Source of the DNA: Clavibacter michiganensis | Lineage (GTDB): Bacteria > Actinomycetota > Actinomycetes > Actinomycetales > Microbacteriaceae | Assembly (NCBI RefSeq): GCF_021216655.1 | Contig: NZ_CP080437.1 | Location: 2,666,001 to 2,730,000, forward strand | Direction: 5' to 3' | DNA: 64,000 nt | Shown: positions 1 through 7,667 of the stretch, one piece after another | Position numbering within the stretch: position 1 is the stretch's first letter | Layout: each line of letters opens with the position of its first letter | Program-made: the position numbers and the translations under genes | The notes under the pieces: generated by a model | Seen by the model: only the letters and a program-made list of their open reading frames with translations | Told to the model about the DNA's origin: nothing | Database searches by the model: none

Positions 1-1
1 C

Positions 2-109
2 ATCCGCGACGGCGACGCCGTGCGGGTCGACCTGGCGCCCGACGGCGACGGCCTCACGGTCAGCCGCGCGTGGAGCGACGAGCCGGAGGATCAGGCGCCC
101 GGCGCCTGA
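2..109 (+). CDS. 3' end of an unidentified gene; possible Clp/Hsp100 ATPase C-terminus
   Basis: An open frame enters from the left edge and stops at TGA 107-109, leaving 35 C-terminal residues. The segment IRDGDAVRVDLAPDGDGLTV looks like the D2-small beta strand that ends many actinobacterial ClpB/ClpC-type ATPases (a pattern of the kind GxIxDGDxVxVD), after which the tail is acidic and disordered. The assignment is by motif memory only; nothing catalytic lies in the window, so any protein ending in a short beta hairpin would also fit. A strong hairpin follows within ten bases, which supports this being a true gene end. Confidence 0.45.
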   Translation: MRDGDAVRVDLAPDGDGLTVSRAWSDEPEDQAPGA

Positions 110-117
110 TCCCCGTG

Positions 118-156
118 CGGCCCGCCGCGGGCCCCTCCCGGGTGCGCGGCGGGCCG
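118..156. terminator. Bidirectional terminator hairpin between convergent genes
   Basis: A perfect 12-bp stem (118-129 with 145-156, arm CGGCCCGCCGCG) with a 15-base loop lies between the stop of the left-edge gene and the stop of the convergent alpha-galactosidase gene. There is no clear T-run, as is common in GC-rich actinobacteria. Its position between two convergent stops suggests it serves both. Confidence 0.6.
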
Positions 157-175
157 TCGTCGTGTCCGGCCGGGA

Positions 176-2359
176 TCAGACCGCCGTCACCCGCAGGATC
201 GCGATCGACTCGGGCAGCATCGCCGGTGCGTGCAGGCCCGACGCGGCCAGCGCGCGGCCGGTGAGCTCGACGCCGTCCCACCAGGCCGGGGCCGTAAAGC
301 CGGGCTCGGGGGTGCCGACGCGCACGGGCTCCACGCGGTAGCGGCGCTCGGGATCCAGGCCCGGCAGCAGGAAGCGGCCGCGCGGGGAGACCTCGGAGCG
401 GCCGATCGACGCGAGGAAGAACAGCGCGGAGGCGGCGTCCGACGCGACGGCGCCGTAGACCAGCAGGGTCGGGTCGCTCTCGTCCGCGCGGACGACCGTG
501 CCCGTGTGCATCAGCGCGCGCTCCTCCTTGTAGAGGGCGATCCACGCCGCCAGGTCGGCGTTCTCCTCGTCGGTGGCCTGCGCCAGGTCCCACTCGATGC
601 CGAGGTGGCCGTAGAGCGCCGAGCCCGCGCGGAACGCGAGCCTGTGGGCACGGCCCGTGGTGTGGCTGACTCCCGAGGCGATGTGGGAGCCCATCAGCTC
701 CGGCGGGAGGAGCTGCATGGTCCAGCGCATCATCGTCTGGCGGTCGAGCGGGTCGATGCAGTCGGAGACCCAGACGCGGTCGGTGCGCTCGAGCACGCCG
801 AGGTCGACGCGGGATCCGCCCGACGAGCACGACTCGATCTCGAGGCCGGGGAAGCGCGCCTTCAGCTCGTCCATGAGGCGGTACGCGGCGAGCGTCTGCA
901 GGTGCACGCCGGCCTCGCCGCGCGGCGAGATGCCGGCATCCACCAGGTCGCGGTTGTGATCCCACTTGATGTACGCGATGTCGTTCTCGGACAGGATCGC
1001 GGTCATCCGCTCGAGCACGTGCGCGTACGCCTCCGGGATCGCGAGGTCGAGCACCTGCTGGTCGCGGGCGCGCACGGGGAGGCGGCCGCCCGTGGCCATG
1101 ATCCACTCGGGGTGGGCGCGCGCGAGGTCGGAGTCCTCGTTCACCATCTCGGGCTCATACCAGATGCCGAACTCCATGCCGAGGCCCGTGACGTGGTCGA
1201 TGATCGGGCCGAGGCCGTCCGGCCAGACGCCCTCGTCGACGTACCAGTCGCCGAGGCCCGCGTGGTCGTCGCGGCGGTGGCGGAACCAGCCGTCGTCGAG
1301 CACGTAGCGCTCGACGCCGAGGGCGGCAGCGCGATCCGCGAGGTCCGTCAGGCGCGCGAGGTCGTGGTCGAAGTAGACGGCCTCCCACACGTTGATCGTC
1401 ATGGGCCGGTCGCGGCGCGGGTGCGTGTCGCGGGCGCGCAGATGGCGGTGGAAGCGGGCGGCCTGGTCGTCGAGGCCGTCGCCGTAGGCGGCGTAGACCC
1501 ACGGGCTCGCGTACGACTCGCCCCGCGCGAGCCGCACCTCGCCGGGCAGCAGCAGCTCGCCGCCGCCGATCACCTGGCGGCCGGTGGAGAGGCGCTCGGC
1601 GTAGTGGCGGTGGTTGCCGCTGAAGGCGACGTGCACGCCGCGGACCTCGCCCTGCCGGAAGCCGAAGCCCGGCGTGCCGACCGACAGGAGCGTCGCGGCA
1701 TCGGGTCCGGTGCGGCCCTTCCGGCCCTCGCGCTCGTGGATCCCCACCACGAGCTCCCGGCGCTGCGGCGTGCGCTCGAGGCCCCAGCGCCCGGCGAAGT
1801 CGAGGATCTCGCGGGCCTCGGCCGGCAGGGGCAGGGCGAGCGTGACGCCGCCGACGGAGTAGGTCCCCTCGCCGGTGTTGGTGACCTCGGCCCGCGTGCG
1901 GACGAGTCCGGACGCCAGCAGCTCGACGTCGAGCGCGAGTCCGAGGCCGGCGACCTCGTCGACGGCGTCGACGTGCACGAGGGCGGGGCCAGTGGATGCG
2001 GATCCGGGCCGTCCGTCGGCGCCCGCGGGGAGCGGATCGCCGTCGACGGTGGCGGACGCGACGCGGAACAGCGGCGACCAGTCGGCGCCGTCGCGGTGGC
2101 CCTCGAGGCCGGGCTTGCCCGTCCAGGAGGTGTGGGCCTCGGGGAGGATCGCGAGGCGGATGGGGTCGTCGGCGACGCTGCCCGCGATGGGCTCGACGGC
2201 CGCGAGCGCCAGCGTCGCGAGGTCGGCCGCGGTGGTGTCGCCGAGATCCGCGCCCCAGTGCACGACGGCCGGCAGGCGGCCCTCCGTGAGGTCGAGGACC
2301 AGGGAGACGCCGGACGCCCGGAGGTGGAGGAGGGCGGAGGGGACGGCGGTGTCGGGCAT
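176..2359 (-). CDS. Alpha-galactosidase, glycoside hydrolase family 36
   Basis: Hydrolyses terminal alpha-1,6-galactosyl residues (melibiose, raffinose-type sugars) by a retaining mechanism; no signal peptide, so cytoplasmic. The 727-residue length is normal for the family. Visible hallmarks are an N-terminal beta-sandwich, the barrel segment NVWEAVYFDHD, the nucleophile motif KWDHNRD (Asp467), the substrate-binding motif ESCSSGGSR, and the acid/base motif VWVSDCID (Asp533). The ATG at 2357-2359 follows GAGGAG by about five bases. The gene stands alone with no transporter beside it, so the substrate must enter by a system elsewhere. GH36 also contains alpha-N-acetylgalactosaminidases and raffinose synthases, but the bacterial KWDxNR/SCSSGG pair favours alpha-galactosidase. 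Confidence 0.93.
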   Translation of the reverse strand: MPDTAVPSALLHLRASGVSLVLDLTEGRLPAVVHWGADLGDTTAADLATLALAAVEPIAGSVADDPIRLAILPEAHTSWTGKPGLEGHRDGADWSPLFRVASATVDGDPLPAGADGRPGSASTGPALVHVDAVDEVAGLGLALDVELLASGLVRTRAEVTNTGEGTYSVGGVTLALPLPAEAREILDFAGRWGLERTPQRRELVVGIHEREGRKGRTGPDAATLLSVGTPGFGFRQGEVRGVHVAFSGNHRHYAERLSTGRQVIGGGELLLPGEVRLARGESYASPWVYAAYGDGLDDQAARFHRHLRARDTHPRRDRPMTINVWEAVYFDHDLARLTDLADRAAALGVERYVLDDGWFRHRRDDHAGLGDWYVDEGVWPDGLGPIIDHVTGLGMEFGIWYEPEMVNEDSDLARAHPEWIMATGGRLPVRARDQQVLDLAIPEAYAHVLERMTAILSENDIAYIKWDHNRDLVDAGISPRGEAGVHLQTLAAYRLMDELKARFPGLEIESCSSGGSRVDLGVLERTDRVWVSDCIDPLDRQTMMRWTMQLLPPELMGSHIASGVSHTTGRAHRLAFRAGSALYGHLGIEWDLAQATDEENADLAAWIALYKEERALMHTGTVVRADESDPTLLVYGAVASDAASALFFLASIGRSEVSPRGRFLLPGLDPERRYRVEPVRVGTPEPGFTAPAWWDGVELTGRALAASGLHAPAMLPESIAILRVTAV

Positions 2360-2413
2360 GGGGGCTCCTCGCGTCGATGCGGGTGGGATGCCCCCATCCT
2401 CGCGGGTCGACGG

Positions 2414-2442
2414 GGTGCGCGCGCCGAGGAGGCGCGCGTGCC
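2414..2442 (-). terminator. Terminator hairpin just after the small unknown gene
   Basis: An 8-bp perfect stem (CGCGCGCC 2418-2425 with GGCGCGCG 2431-2438), extendable to 12 pairs with two wobbles, starts two bases beyond the stop of the minus-strand gene that ends at 2444. It lies ahead of the alpha-galactosidase start, so it probably separates the two transcripts. Confidence 0.5.
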
Positions 2443-2443
2443 G

Positions 2444-2794
2444 TCAGTCCAGGTCCTCCAGCCCCGGGACGGCCATGCCGTCCTGCCGGTCGGCGCTCAC
2501 GCTGGTGCTCGACTGCGACTGGCGGGCCCGGACGGTGAGCGCGCGGATCCGGTCGACGGCCTCCGGGTCGCGCAGCTCGTCCTCCGCGGGGCCGGCCGGC
2601 TCCACCACGATCTGGCTGGCCGGGCCGATGAGGATCGCGACCGAGCCGACGCCGCCCTCGGGCAGCCACACGGGCACCGTCACGCTCTCCGCGGCCGTCC
2701 CCTCGCGCGCGAGCGCCCGCGCGCACTCGACGACGGCCCGGGCGATGTCGTCGCCCGTCAGGTAGCGCCCGTCGGCGTAGCGGATGGTGTGCAC
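2444..2794 (-). CDS. Small conserved-looking protein of unknown function
   Basis: I do not recognise this 116-residue protein. It begins (from GTG at 2794) VHTIRYADGRYLTGDDIARA, has a central hydrophobic beta-type segment (SVTVPVWLPEGGVGSVAILIG) followed by QIVVEP, and ends in a charged tail. It has no signal peptide, no membrane segment and no obvious cofactor motif. The GTG start is chosen because the encoded MHTIRYADGR opening is compact; an in-frame ATG at 2851 would add 19 Arg/Gly-rich residues that look like non-coding sequence. The ribosome site is weak (GGAGGG about 14 bases upstream). Third-position GC is typical of its neighbours, so I think it is a real gene. It is divergent from the aldo/keto reductase gene. 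Confidence 0.6.
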   Translation of the reverse strand: MHTIRYADGRYLTGDDIARAVVECARALAREGTAAESVTVPVWLPEGGVGSVAILIGPASQIVVEPAGPAEDELRDPEAVDRIRALTVRARQSQSSTSVSADRQDGMAVPGLEDLD

Positions 2795-2897
2795 GCTCTC
2801 AGTGAAGGCCCTCCGCCGCCGCCCGCCTAGGGGGTTGCCGCGGGCGGCCACCGGGTGGAGGGTCCGCCGCGCATGCGGGCCGGCCGCGCGCCCTCGG

Positions 2898-2912
2898 TAC
2901 GCTCGGCGGATG
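2898..2912 (+). promoter_or_regulatory. Candidate -10 element giving a leaderless aldo/keto reductase mRNA
   Basis: TACGCT at 2898-2903 fits the actinobacterial TANNNT -10 consensus and ends six bases before the ATG at 2910. Transcription would then start at or next to the A of the start codon. No Shine-Dalgarno sequence precedes the ATG (CGGCGG), which fits a leaderless message. Confidence 0.45.
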
Positions 2913-3914
2913 ACCTACGTCGCTCATCCCGATCGCTACTCGTCCATGCCGTACCGCCGCTCCGGCCGCTCGGGCCTCAAGCTCCCCGAGCTGTCGCTCG
3001 GCCTCTGGCACAACTTCGGCACCGCCCGCCCGATCGACACCCAGCGCGCCATCGTCCGTCGCGCGTTCGACCTCGGCATCACGCACTTCGACCTCGCCAA
3101 CAACTACGGCCCGCCTCCCGGCAGCGCCGAGACCGCGTTCGGCCGGATCCTCGCCGAGGACCTCCGCCCGTACCGCGACGAGATCGTCATCTCCTCCAAG
3201 GCCGGCTACCTGATGTGGGACGGCCCCTACGGCGAGTGGGGATCCCGGAAGTCGATGCTCGCGTCGCTCGACCAGAGCCTCGGGCGCATGGGCCTCGAGT
3301 ACGTCGACGTCTTCTACTCGCACCGCCCGGATCCGGAGACGCCCATCGAGGAGACCATGGGCGCGCTCGCGACCGCGGTGCACCAGGGCAAGGCGCTCTA
3401 CGCCGGCATCAGCAACTACTCGCCCGAGCAGACGGAGCGCGCGGTCGCCGCGCTCGCGGAGCACAAGGTGCCGCTGACCATCCACCAGCCGAGCTACTCC
3501 ATGTTCAACCGGCACGTCGAGGGCGGGCTGCTGCCCGTGCTCGAGGAGGCGGGATCCGGCTGCATCGTGTTCTCGCCGCTCGCGCAGGGGCTGCTCACCG
3601 ACCGGTACCTGTCGGGATCCATCCCCGCCGACTCGCGGGCCGCGACCAGCGGGTTCCTCGACGAGTCCGCGGTCTCGTCCGTCTACCTGGAGCGGGCGCG
3701 CGGCCTGCAGGCGGTCGCCGAGGGGCGCGGGCAGACGCTCGCGCAGCTCGCGCTCTCGTGGGTGCTGCGGCACCCGGGGATCACGAGCGCGCTGATCGGC
3801 GCGTCGAGCGTGGAGCAGCTGGAGCAGAACGTGGCCGCGGCCGGCGCCGCTCCGCTCACCGACGACGAGCTCGCGGCCATCGAGCCGTTCGCGGTCGACG
3901 GCACCGGGCGCTGA
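2910..3914 (+). CDS. yghZ: Aldo/keto reductase of the YghZ (L-glyceraldehyde 3-phosphate reductase) type
   Basis: A 334-residue cytosolic NADPH-dependent carbonyl reductase. It follows E. coli YghZ/Gpr closely from memory: PDRYSSMPYRRSGRSGLKLP, LSLGLWHNFG, HFDLANNYGPPPGSAE, KAGYLMW, SLGRMGLEYVDVFYSHR. The AKR catalytic tetrad is complete: Asp61, Tyr66, Lys97 and His138. The C-terminal SALIGASSVEQLEQNV is the usual NADPH-binding segment. E. coli YghZ acts on glyceraldehyde 3-phosphate and methylglyoxal; whether this protein does is inferred. The ATG at 2910 is chosen because homology begins there and a -10 element is placed for a leaderless transcript; upstream codons are not protein-like. The dipeptidase gene starts seven bases after the stop, so they are probably cotranscribed. 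Confidence 0.92.
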   Translation: MTYVAHPDRYSSMPYRRSGRSGLKLPELSLGLWHNFGTARPIDTQRAIVRRAFDLGITHFDLANNYGPPPGSAETAFGRILAEDLRPYRDEIVISSKAGYLMWDGPYGEWGSRKSMLASLDQSLGRMGLEYVDVFYSHRPDPETPIEETMGALATAVHQGKALYAGISNYSPEQTERAVAALAEHKVPLTIHQPSYSMFNRHVEGGLLPVLEEAGSGCIVFSPLAQGLLTDRYLSGSIPADSRAATSGFLDESAVSSVYLERARGLQAVAEGRGQTLAQLALSWVLRHPGITSALIGASSVEQLEQNVAAAGAAPLTDDELAAIEPFAVDGTGR

Positions 3915-3921
3915 TCCGCGG

Positions 3922-5131
3922 ATGACGGACTCGCCCGCCCCCTCGCCCGCGCTCGCCGACCGCGTCGCGCGGCTGCTCGACGTGCAGGGGATCGTCGACG
4001 GCCACGACGACCTCGCCTGGGCGCTCCGCGAGCGCGCGGTGCGGGAGGGCGGGCCGAGCGCGTCCGTCGGCGACGACGTGATCGCGCGCCTGGCCATCGA
4101 GGATGCGGTGCCCGGCCTGCACACCGACCTGCCGCGCCTCGCGCGCGGCCGGGTCGCGGCGCAGTTCTGGTCCGTGTGGGTGCCGGACCTGCCCGGCGTG
4201 GATCCCGTGCGCTCCACCATCGAGCAGATCGACGTGGTGCGCCGCCTCGTCGCCGCGCACCCGGACCGGCTCGCGCTCGCCGTGACCGCCGACGACGTGG
4301 ACCGCGTCGTCGCGTCGGGCCGCATCGCGTCGCTGATGGGCATGGAGGGCGGCCACTCGATCGGCGGATCCCTCGGCGCGCTCCGCACGATGCGCGCGCT
4401 CGGCGTGCGGTACATGACGCTCACGCACAACGCGAACGTGGCCTGGGCCGACTCGGCGACCGACGCGCATGTGCACCACGGGCTGAGCCCGGCGGGCGAG
4501 CGCGTGGTGGCCGAGATGGAGCGGATCGGCATGCTCGTCGACCTCTCGCACGTGTCGGCCGACGTGATGCGGCACGCGCTGCGGATCGCCCGCCGGCCCG
4601 TGCTGTTCAGCCACTCGGGCGCGCGCGCCGCGTGCGACGTGCCGCGGAACGTGCCCGACGACGTGCTCGCCGCGCTGCCCGCGAACGGCGGCGTCTGCAT
4701 GGCCACGTTCGTGCCGCAGTTCGTGTCGCCCGCGGTCGCGGCGTGGCACGAGGAGACGCTGGCGCTCGCGGCGGCGGAGGGCGTGGATCGGCGCGACCAC
4801 GAGGGCGTGCAGGCCGTCGCCGCCCGGCGCCCCGGGGGAGCGGCCGCGCGCGACGCTGGCCGACGTCGTGCGGCACGTGGAGCGGATCCGCGAGGTCGCC
4901 GGGCCCCGGCACGTGGGCCTCGGGGGCGACTACGACGGCGTCGACCGCACGCCCGACGGGCTCGAGGACGTCTCGCGCTACCCGGCCCTGATCGCGGCGC
5001 TCGCCGGGCGCGGCTGGTCGGACGACGACCTCCGGGCGCTCGCGGGCGGCAACGCGCTGCGCGTGCTGCGGGCGGCGGACGCGGACGACGACGTGTCGCG
5101 GGGCGCGGCGGACGCGTGGGCGCTGGCGTGA
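3922..5131 (+). pseudogene. Membrane dipeptidase (peptidase M19), frameshifted
   Basis: Renal-dipeptidase-type zinc amidohydrolase that would cleave dipeptides, including D-amino-acid-containing ones. The N-terminal part runs in frame from ATG 3922 and shows IVDGHDDLAWALR (metal-binding HxD), [38 protein letters not shown] and [19 protein letters not shown]. At about 4834-4838, a run of five G after four C, the reading frame breaks. The family continues one frame over as [36 protein letters not shown] and [13 protein letters not shown] to TGA 5129-5131. Removing one G restores a 402-residue protein of normal length. Left as read, the first frame would run on into the acetyltransferase. Either a sequencing or assembly slip in a homopolymer or a genuine inactivating mutation would explain it; the undamaged 3' part favours an error or a recent event. 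Confidence 0.85.
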
Positions 5132-5991
5132 GCGGGGGATCCGACGCCGGATCCGAGGCCGCCGCCGTGCGCGCCATGGACCCGCGCGCCGCGGCCGCGA
5201 TGCTGGACGACCTCGCCGACCGCGGCTGGCCGGCCGAGACGCGCGAGCTGCACGGCGGGTGGATCCTGCGCGCCGCGGGAGGCGTGACGAAGCGCGCGAA
5301 CTCGGCGCTCCCGGCCGGCCCCGTCGCCGACCCGGACGCCGCGCTCGACGCGGCCGAGGCCTTCGCGCGCCACCACGGCATCGACCCGTGCGTTCAGGTG
5401 TCGCCCGCGTCCGAGCCCGCCGACCTCGCGTCCCGGCTCGCCGCCCGCGGCTACGTCGCCGAGGCGCGCACGCTCGTGGAGGTCGCCGACGCCGCTGCGG
5501 TGGCGGAGCGGCTGGCGGGCGCGCGACCCGCGGATCCCGCGCTCGTCGTCACGGTCGCGGACGCGCCCGACGACGCCTGGCTCGACGCGTGGTGGAGCGT
5601 CGACGGGCGCGGCGGATCCGCGGAGCTCGCCGTGGCGCGCCGGATCCTCGAGCGCGGCCCGTCGGTCTACGCGGCAGTGCGCGACGGCGACGGCGACCGC
5701 GTGCTCGCCACCGCGCGGCTCGCGCTCGTGGGGAGCTGGGGCGGGTTCTTCGCCGTCGCGACGCGCCCCGAGGCCCGACGCCGCGGGCTGTCGCGGGCGG
5801 CGATGGCGGCGGCGGTCGACGCGGGGCTCGACCGCGGGATCACCGCGCTCTGGCTGCAGGTCGTCGCGGAGAACGACGGCGCTCGCGCGCTCTACGGCGG
5901 CCTCGGCTTCTCGACCGCGTCGCGCTACGAGTACTGGGCGCGCACCCGCCAGCCGTCCGCCGCGACGACGTCGGCGAGGAACCCCGCGTAG
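5128..5991 (+). CDS. GNAT-family N-acetyltransferase
   Basis: A 287-residue cytosolic protein with a C-terminal GNAT fold: [20 protein letters not shown] (beta4), the acetyl-CoA pyrophosphate loop [18 protein letters not shown] (motif A, R-x-x-G-x-x/S), and [20 protein letters not shown] (motif B). The N-terminal half ([22 protein letters not shown]) matches the GNAT_acetyltran-type opening of actinobacterial homologues with two half-domains. The substrate is unknown. The GTG start at 5128 overlaps the dipeptidase stop (GTGA), so translation is coupled. The last 22 codons overlap the 3' end of the convergent ABC transporter gene by 67 bases, so the extreme C-terminus ([13 protein letters not shown]) may be a readthrough tail with no function. 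Confidence 0.85.
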   Translation: MSGGSDAGSEAAAVRAMDPRAAAAMLDDLADRGWPAETRELHGGWILRAAGGVTKRANSALPAGPVADPDAALDAAEAFARHHGIDPCVQVSPASEPADLASRLAARGYVAEARTLVEVADAAAVAERLAGARPADPALVVTVADAPDDAWLDAWWSVDGRGGSAELAVARRILERGPSVYAAVRDGDGDRVLATARLALVGSWGGFFAVATRPEARRRGLSRAAMAAAVDAGLDRGITALWLQVVAENDGARALYGGLGFSTASRYEYWARTRQPSAATTSARNPA

Positions 5992-7667
5992 ACGCCCGGC
6001 TGCCCGGCCAGCTCGTCGTGCGTCCCGCGCTGCACGAGGCGCCCGCCGTCGAGCACGAGGATCTCGTCGGCGCTCCGCACGGTGTCGAGCCGGTGGGCGA
6101 TCACGAGCAGGGTCCTGTGCCCGCGCAGGAGCCGGATCGCCTCGGCCACGGCCGCCGCGCTCTCCGCGTCGAGCGCCGCCGTGGCCTCGTCGAGCACGAC
6201 CACGGGAGCGTCCTTCAGGAGGACCCGGGCGATCGAGACGCGCTGGCGCTGGCCGCCCGACAGCTGGCGGCCGCCCTCGCCCACGGGTGTGTCGAGGTCG
6301 AGGCCGTCGCCGAGCGGCAGGCCCGCGCGGCGGAGCGCATCGGCCACGGCCGCGTCGTCCGCGTCGGGATCCGCGATGCGCACGTTGTCGCCGAGCGTCC
6401 CCGCGAGCAGGTGGACGTCCTGGAAGACGGTGGACACGTGCGCGGCCACGTCGGCCAGCGCCATGTCGCGGACGTCGACCCCGCCGATGCGCACGGCACC
6501 GCCGGTCACGTCGGCGGCGCGGGCGATGAGCCGCGCGACCGTCGTCTTGCCGGATCCGGACGGCCCCACGAGCGCGGTCATGCGGCCGGCGGGCAGCGCG
6601 GCGTCGAGGCCCGAGACGGCCTCGGTCGCGGATCCCGGGTAGGAGAAGGACACGCCGTCGAGCTCCACGTCGGCGCCGTCGGGCACGCGCGTCGCGCCGG
6701 GCTGCGGCTCGGGGATGGGGGCGGCGTCGAGGATCCGGGCGACGGCCCCGAGGTCGCGCCGCGCGGCGCGCACGCCGACCGCCAGCTCCGCCGCCTGGCC
6801 CACGAGGTCGGCAGCGTGGAAGACGAGCACGAGCGTCGCGACCGTGCGCCCCGGGTCGACGGGGCCGCCGAGCACGCGGGTCACCGCGATGGCGAGCGCC
6901 GCGACGAGGACGACGCGCATGACGGCGCCGAACGCGACCAGCCCCGCGACGGTGCGGCCGATGAGCGCGCGCGACGTGGCGCGGTGCCGCACGAGGATCG
7001 CGTCGACGAGGCCCGCGTCGCGCCCGGTGCGCCCGTGCGCCCGCAGCACGTGCTGCGCCTGGGCGAACTCGACGACGCGCTCGCCGATGCCCGAGTCGGC
7101 GTCGGCGCGCTCGGCGTCGGCGCGCGCCGCGATCCGGCCGCCGACGCGGAGGGCCAGCGCCAGGACGGGCGCGAGCACGAGGAGGGCGACGCCGAGCGGG
7201 GGATCCAGCACCAGGAGAGACGCCGCGATCACCGCGGGCACGACGGTCGCGGTGATGAGCGGCCGCAGCAGGTAGGCGGGCACGCCCATCGACGCGAGCA
7301 CGCTGCCGCCCGCCGCGGCCGTGAGCTCCGCGCGGTGGGTGGCGTCGAACCAGGCGAGCGGCAGGCGCACCACGTGGTCGCCGATGCGGTGGTGCAGCGC
7401 GTTCGCCGCCCGGACGCCCGCCCCGAACGCGGCCGACTGCGCTCGGGCCTGCACGGCGAGGTGCGCCGCGGCGAGGAGCAGGAAGAGGGCGATCCACGGC
7501 CACGCGGACGCCGGATCCGGGCCGAAGAGGCGCTCGAGCACAGGCACGAGGGCCACGACCGCCGCGCCGTGCAGCACGGACGCCGCCGCCATCCGCGCCA
7601 CGACCGGGCGCAGCTCCCGCTCGCCCTCGGGCCCCAGGGTGCGCCGGGCATCGTCGATCGCGCGCAT
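5925..7667 (-). CDS. ABC half-transporter, YbtQ/IrtB-like, metallophore cluster
   Basis: A 580-residue type IV ABC protein with an N-terminal membrane domain of about six helices (ending near residue 300) and a C-terminal ATPase. The ATPase has Walker A GPSGSGKTT (Lys374), signature LSGGQRQRVSIAR, Walker B VVVLDEATAALDAES (Glu494) and the H-loop VIAHRLDTV. It is the last gene of the minus-strand operon and its start overlaps the previous stop by one base behind a perfect AGGAGGT. In yersiniabactin (YbtPQ) and mycobactin/carboxymycobactin (IrtAB) systems, a pair of such exporter-fold proteins imports the metal-loaded siderophore. I infer the same here, with export as the alternative. The 3' end overlaps the convergent acetyltransferase gene. 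Confidence 0.9.
   Translation of the reverse strand: MRAIDDARRTLGPEGERELRPVVARMAAASVLHGAAVVALVPVLERLFGPDPASAWPWIALFLLLAAAHLAVQARAQSAAFGAGVRAANALHHRIGDHVVRLPLAWFDATHRAELTAAAGGSVLASMGVPAYLLRPLITATVVPAVIAASLLVLDPPLGVALLVLAPVLALALRVGGRIAARADAERADADSGIGERVVEFAQAQHVLRAHGRTGRDAGLVDAILVRHRATSRALIGRTVAGLVAFGAVMRVVLVAALAIAVTRVLGGPVDPGRTVATLVLVFHAADLVGQAAELAVGVRAARRDLGAVARILDAAPIPEPQPGATRVPDGADVELDGVSFSYPGSATEAVSGLDAALPAGRMTALVGPSGSGKTTVARLIARAADVTGGAVRIGGVDVRDMALADVAAHVSTVFQDVHLLAGTLGDNVRIADPDADDAAVADALRRAGLPLGDGLDLDTPVGEGGRQLSGGQRQRVSIARVLLKDAPVVVLDEATAALDAESAAAVAEAIRLLRGHRTLLVIAHRLDTVRSADEILVLDGGRLVQRGTHDELAGQPGVYAGFLADVVAADGWRVRAQYS

Noticed and set aside
3922..5991. A dipeptidase-acetyltransferase fusion protein
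   Set aside because: The join is made by the frameshift at 4834-4838; each half matches a separate family, and a GTG start with a GTGA overlap separates them once the frame is corrected.
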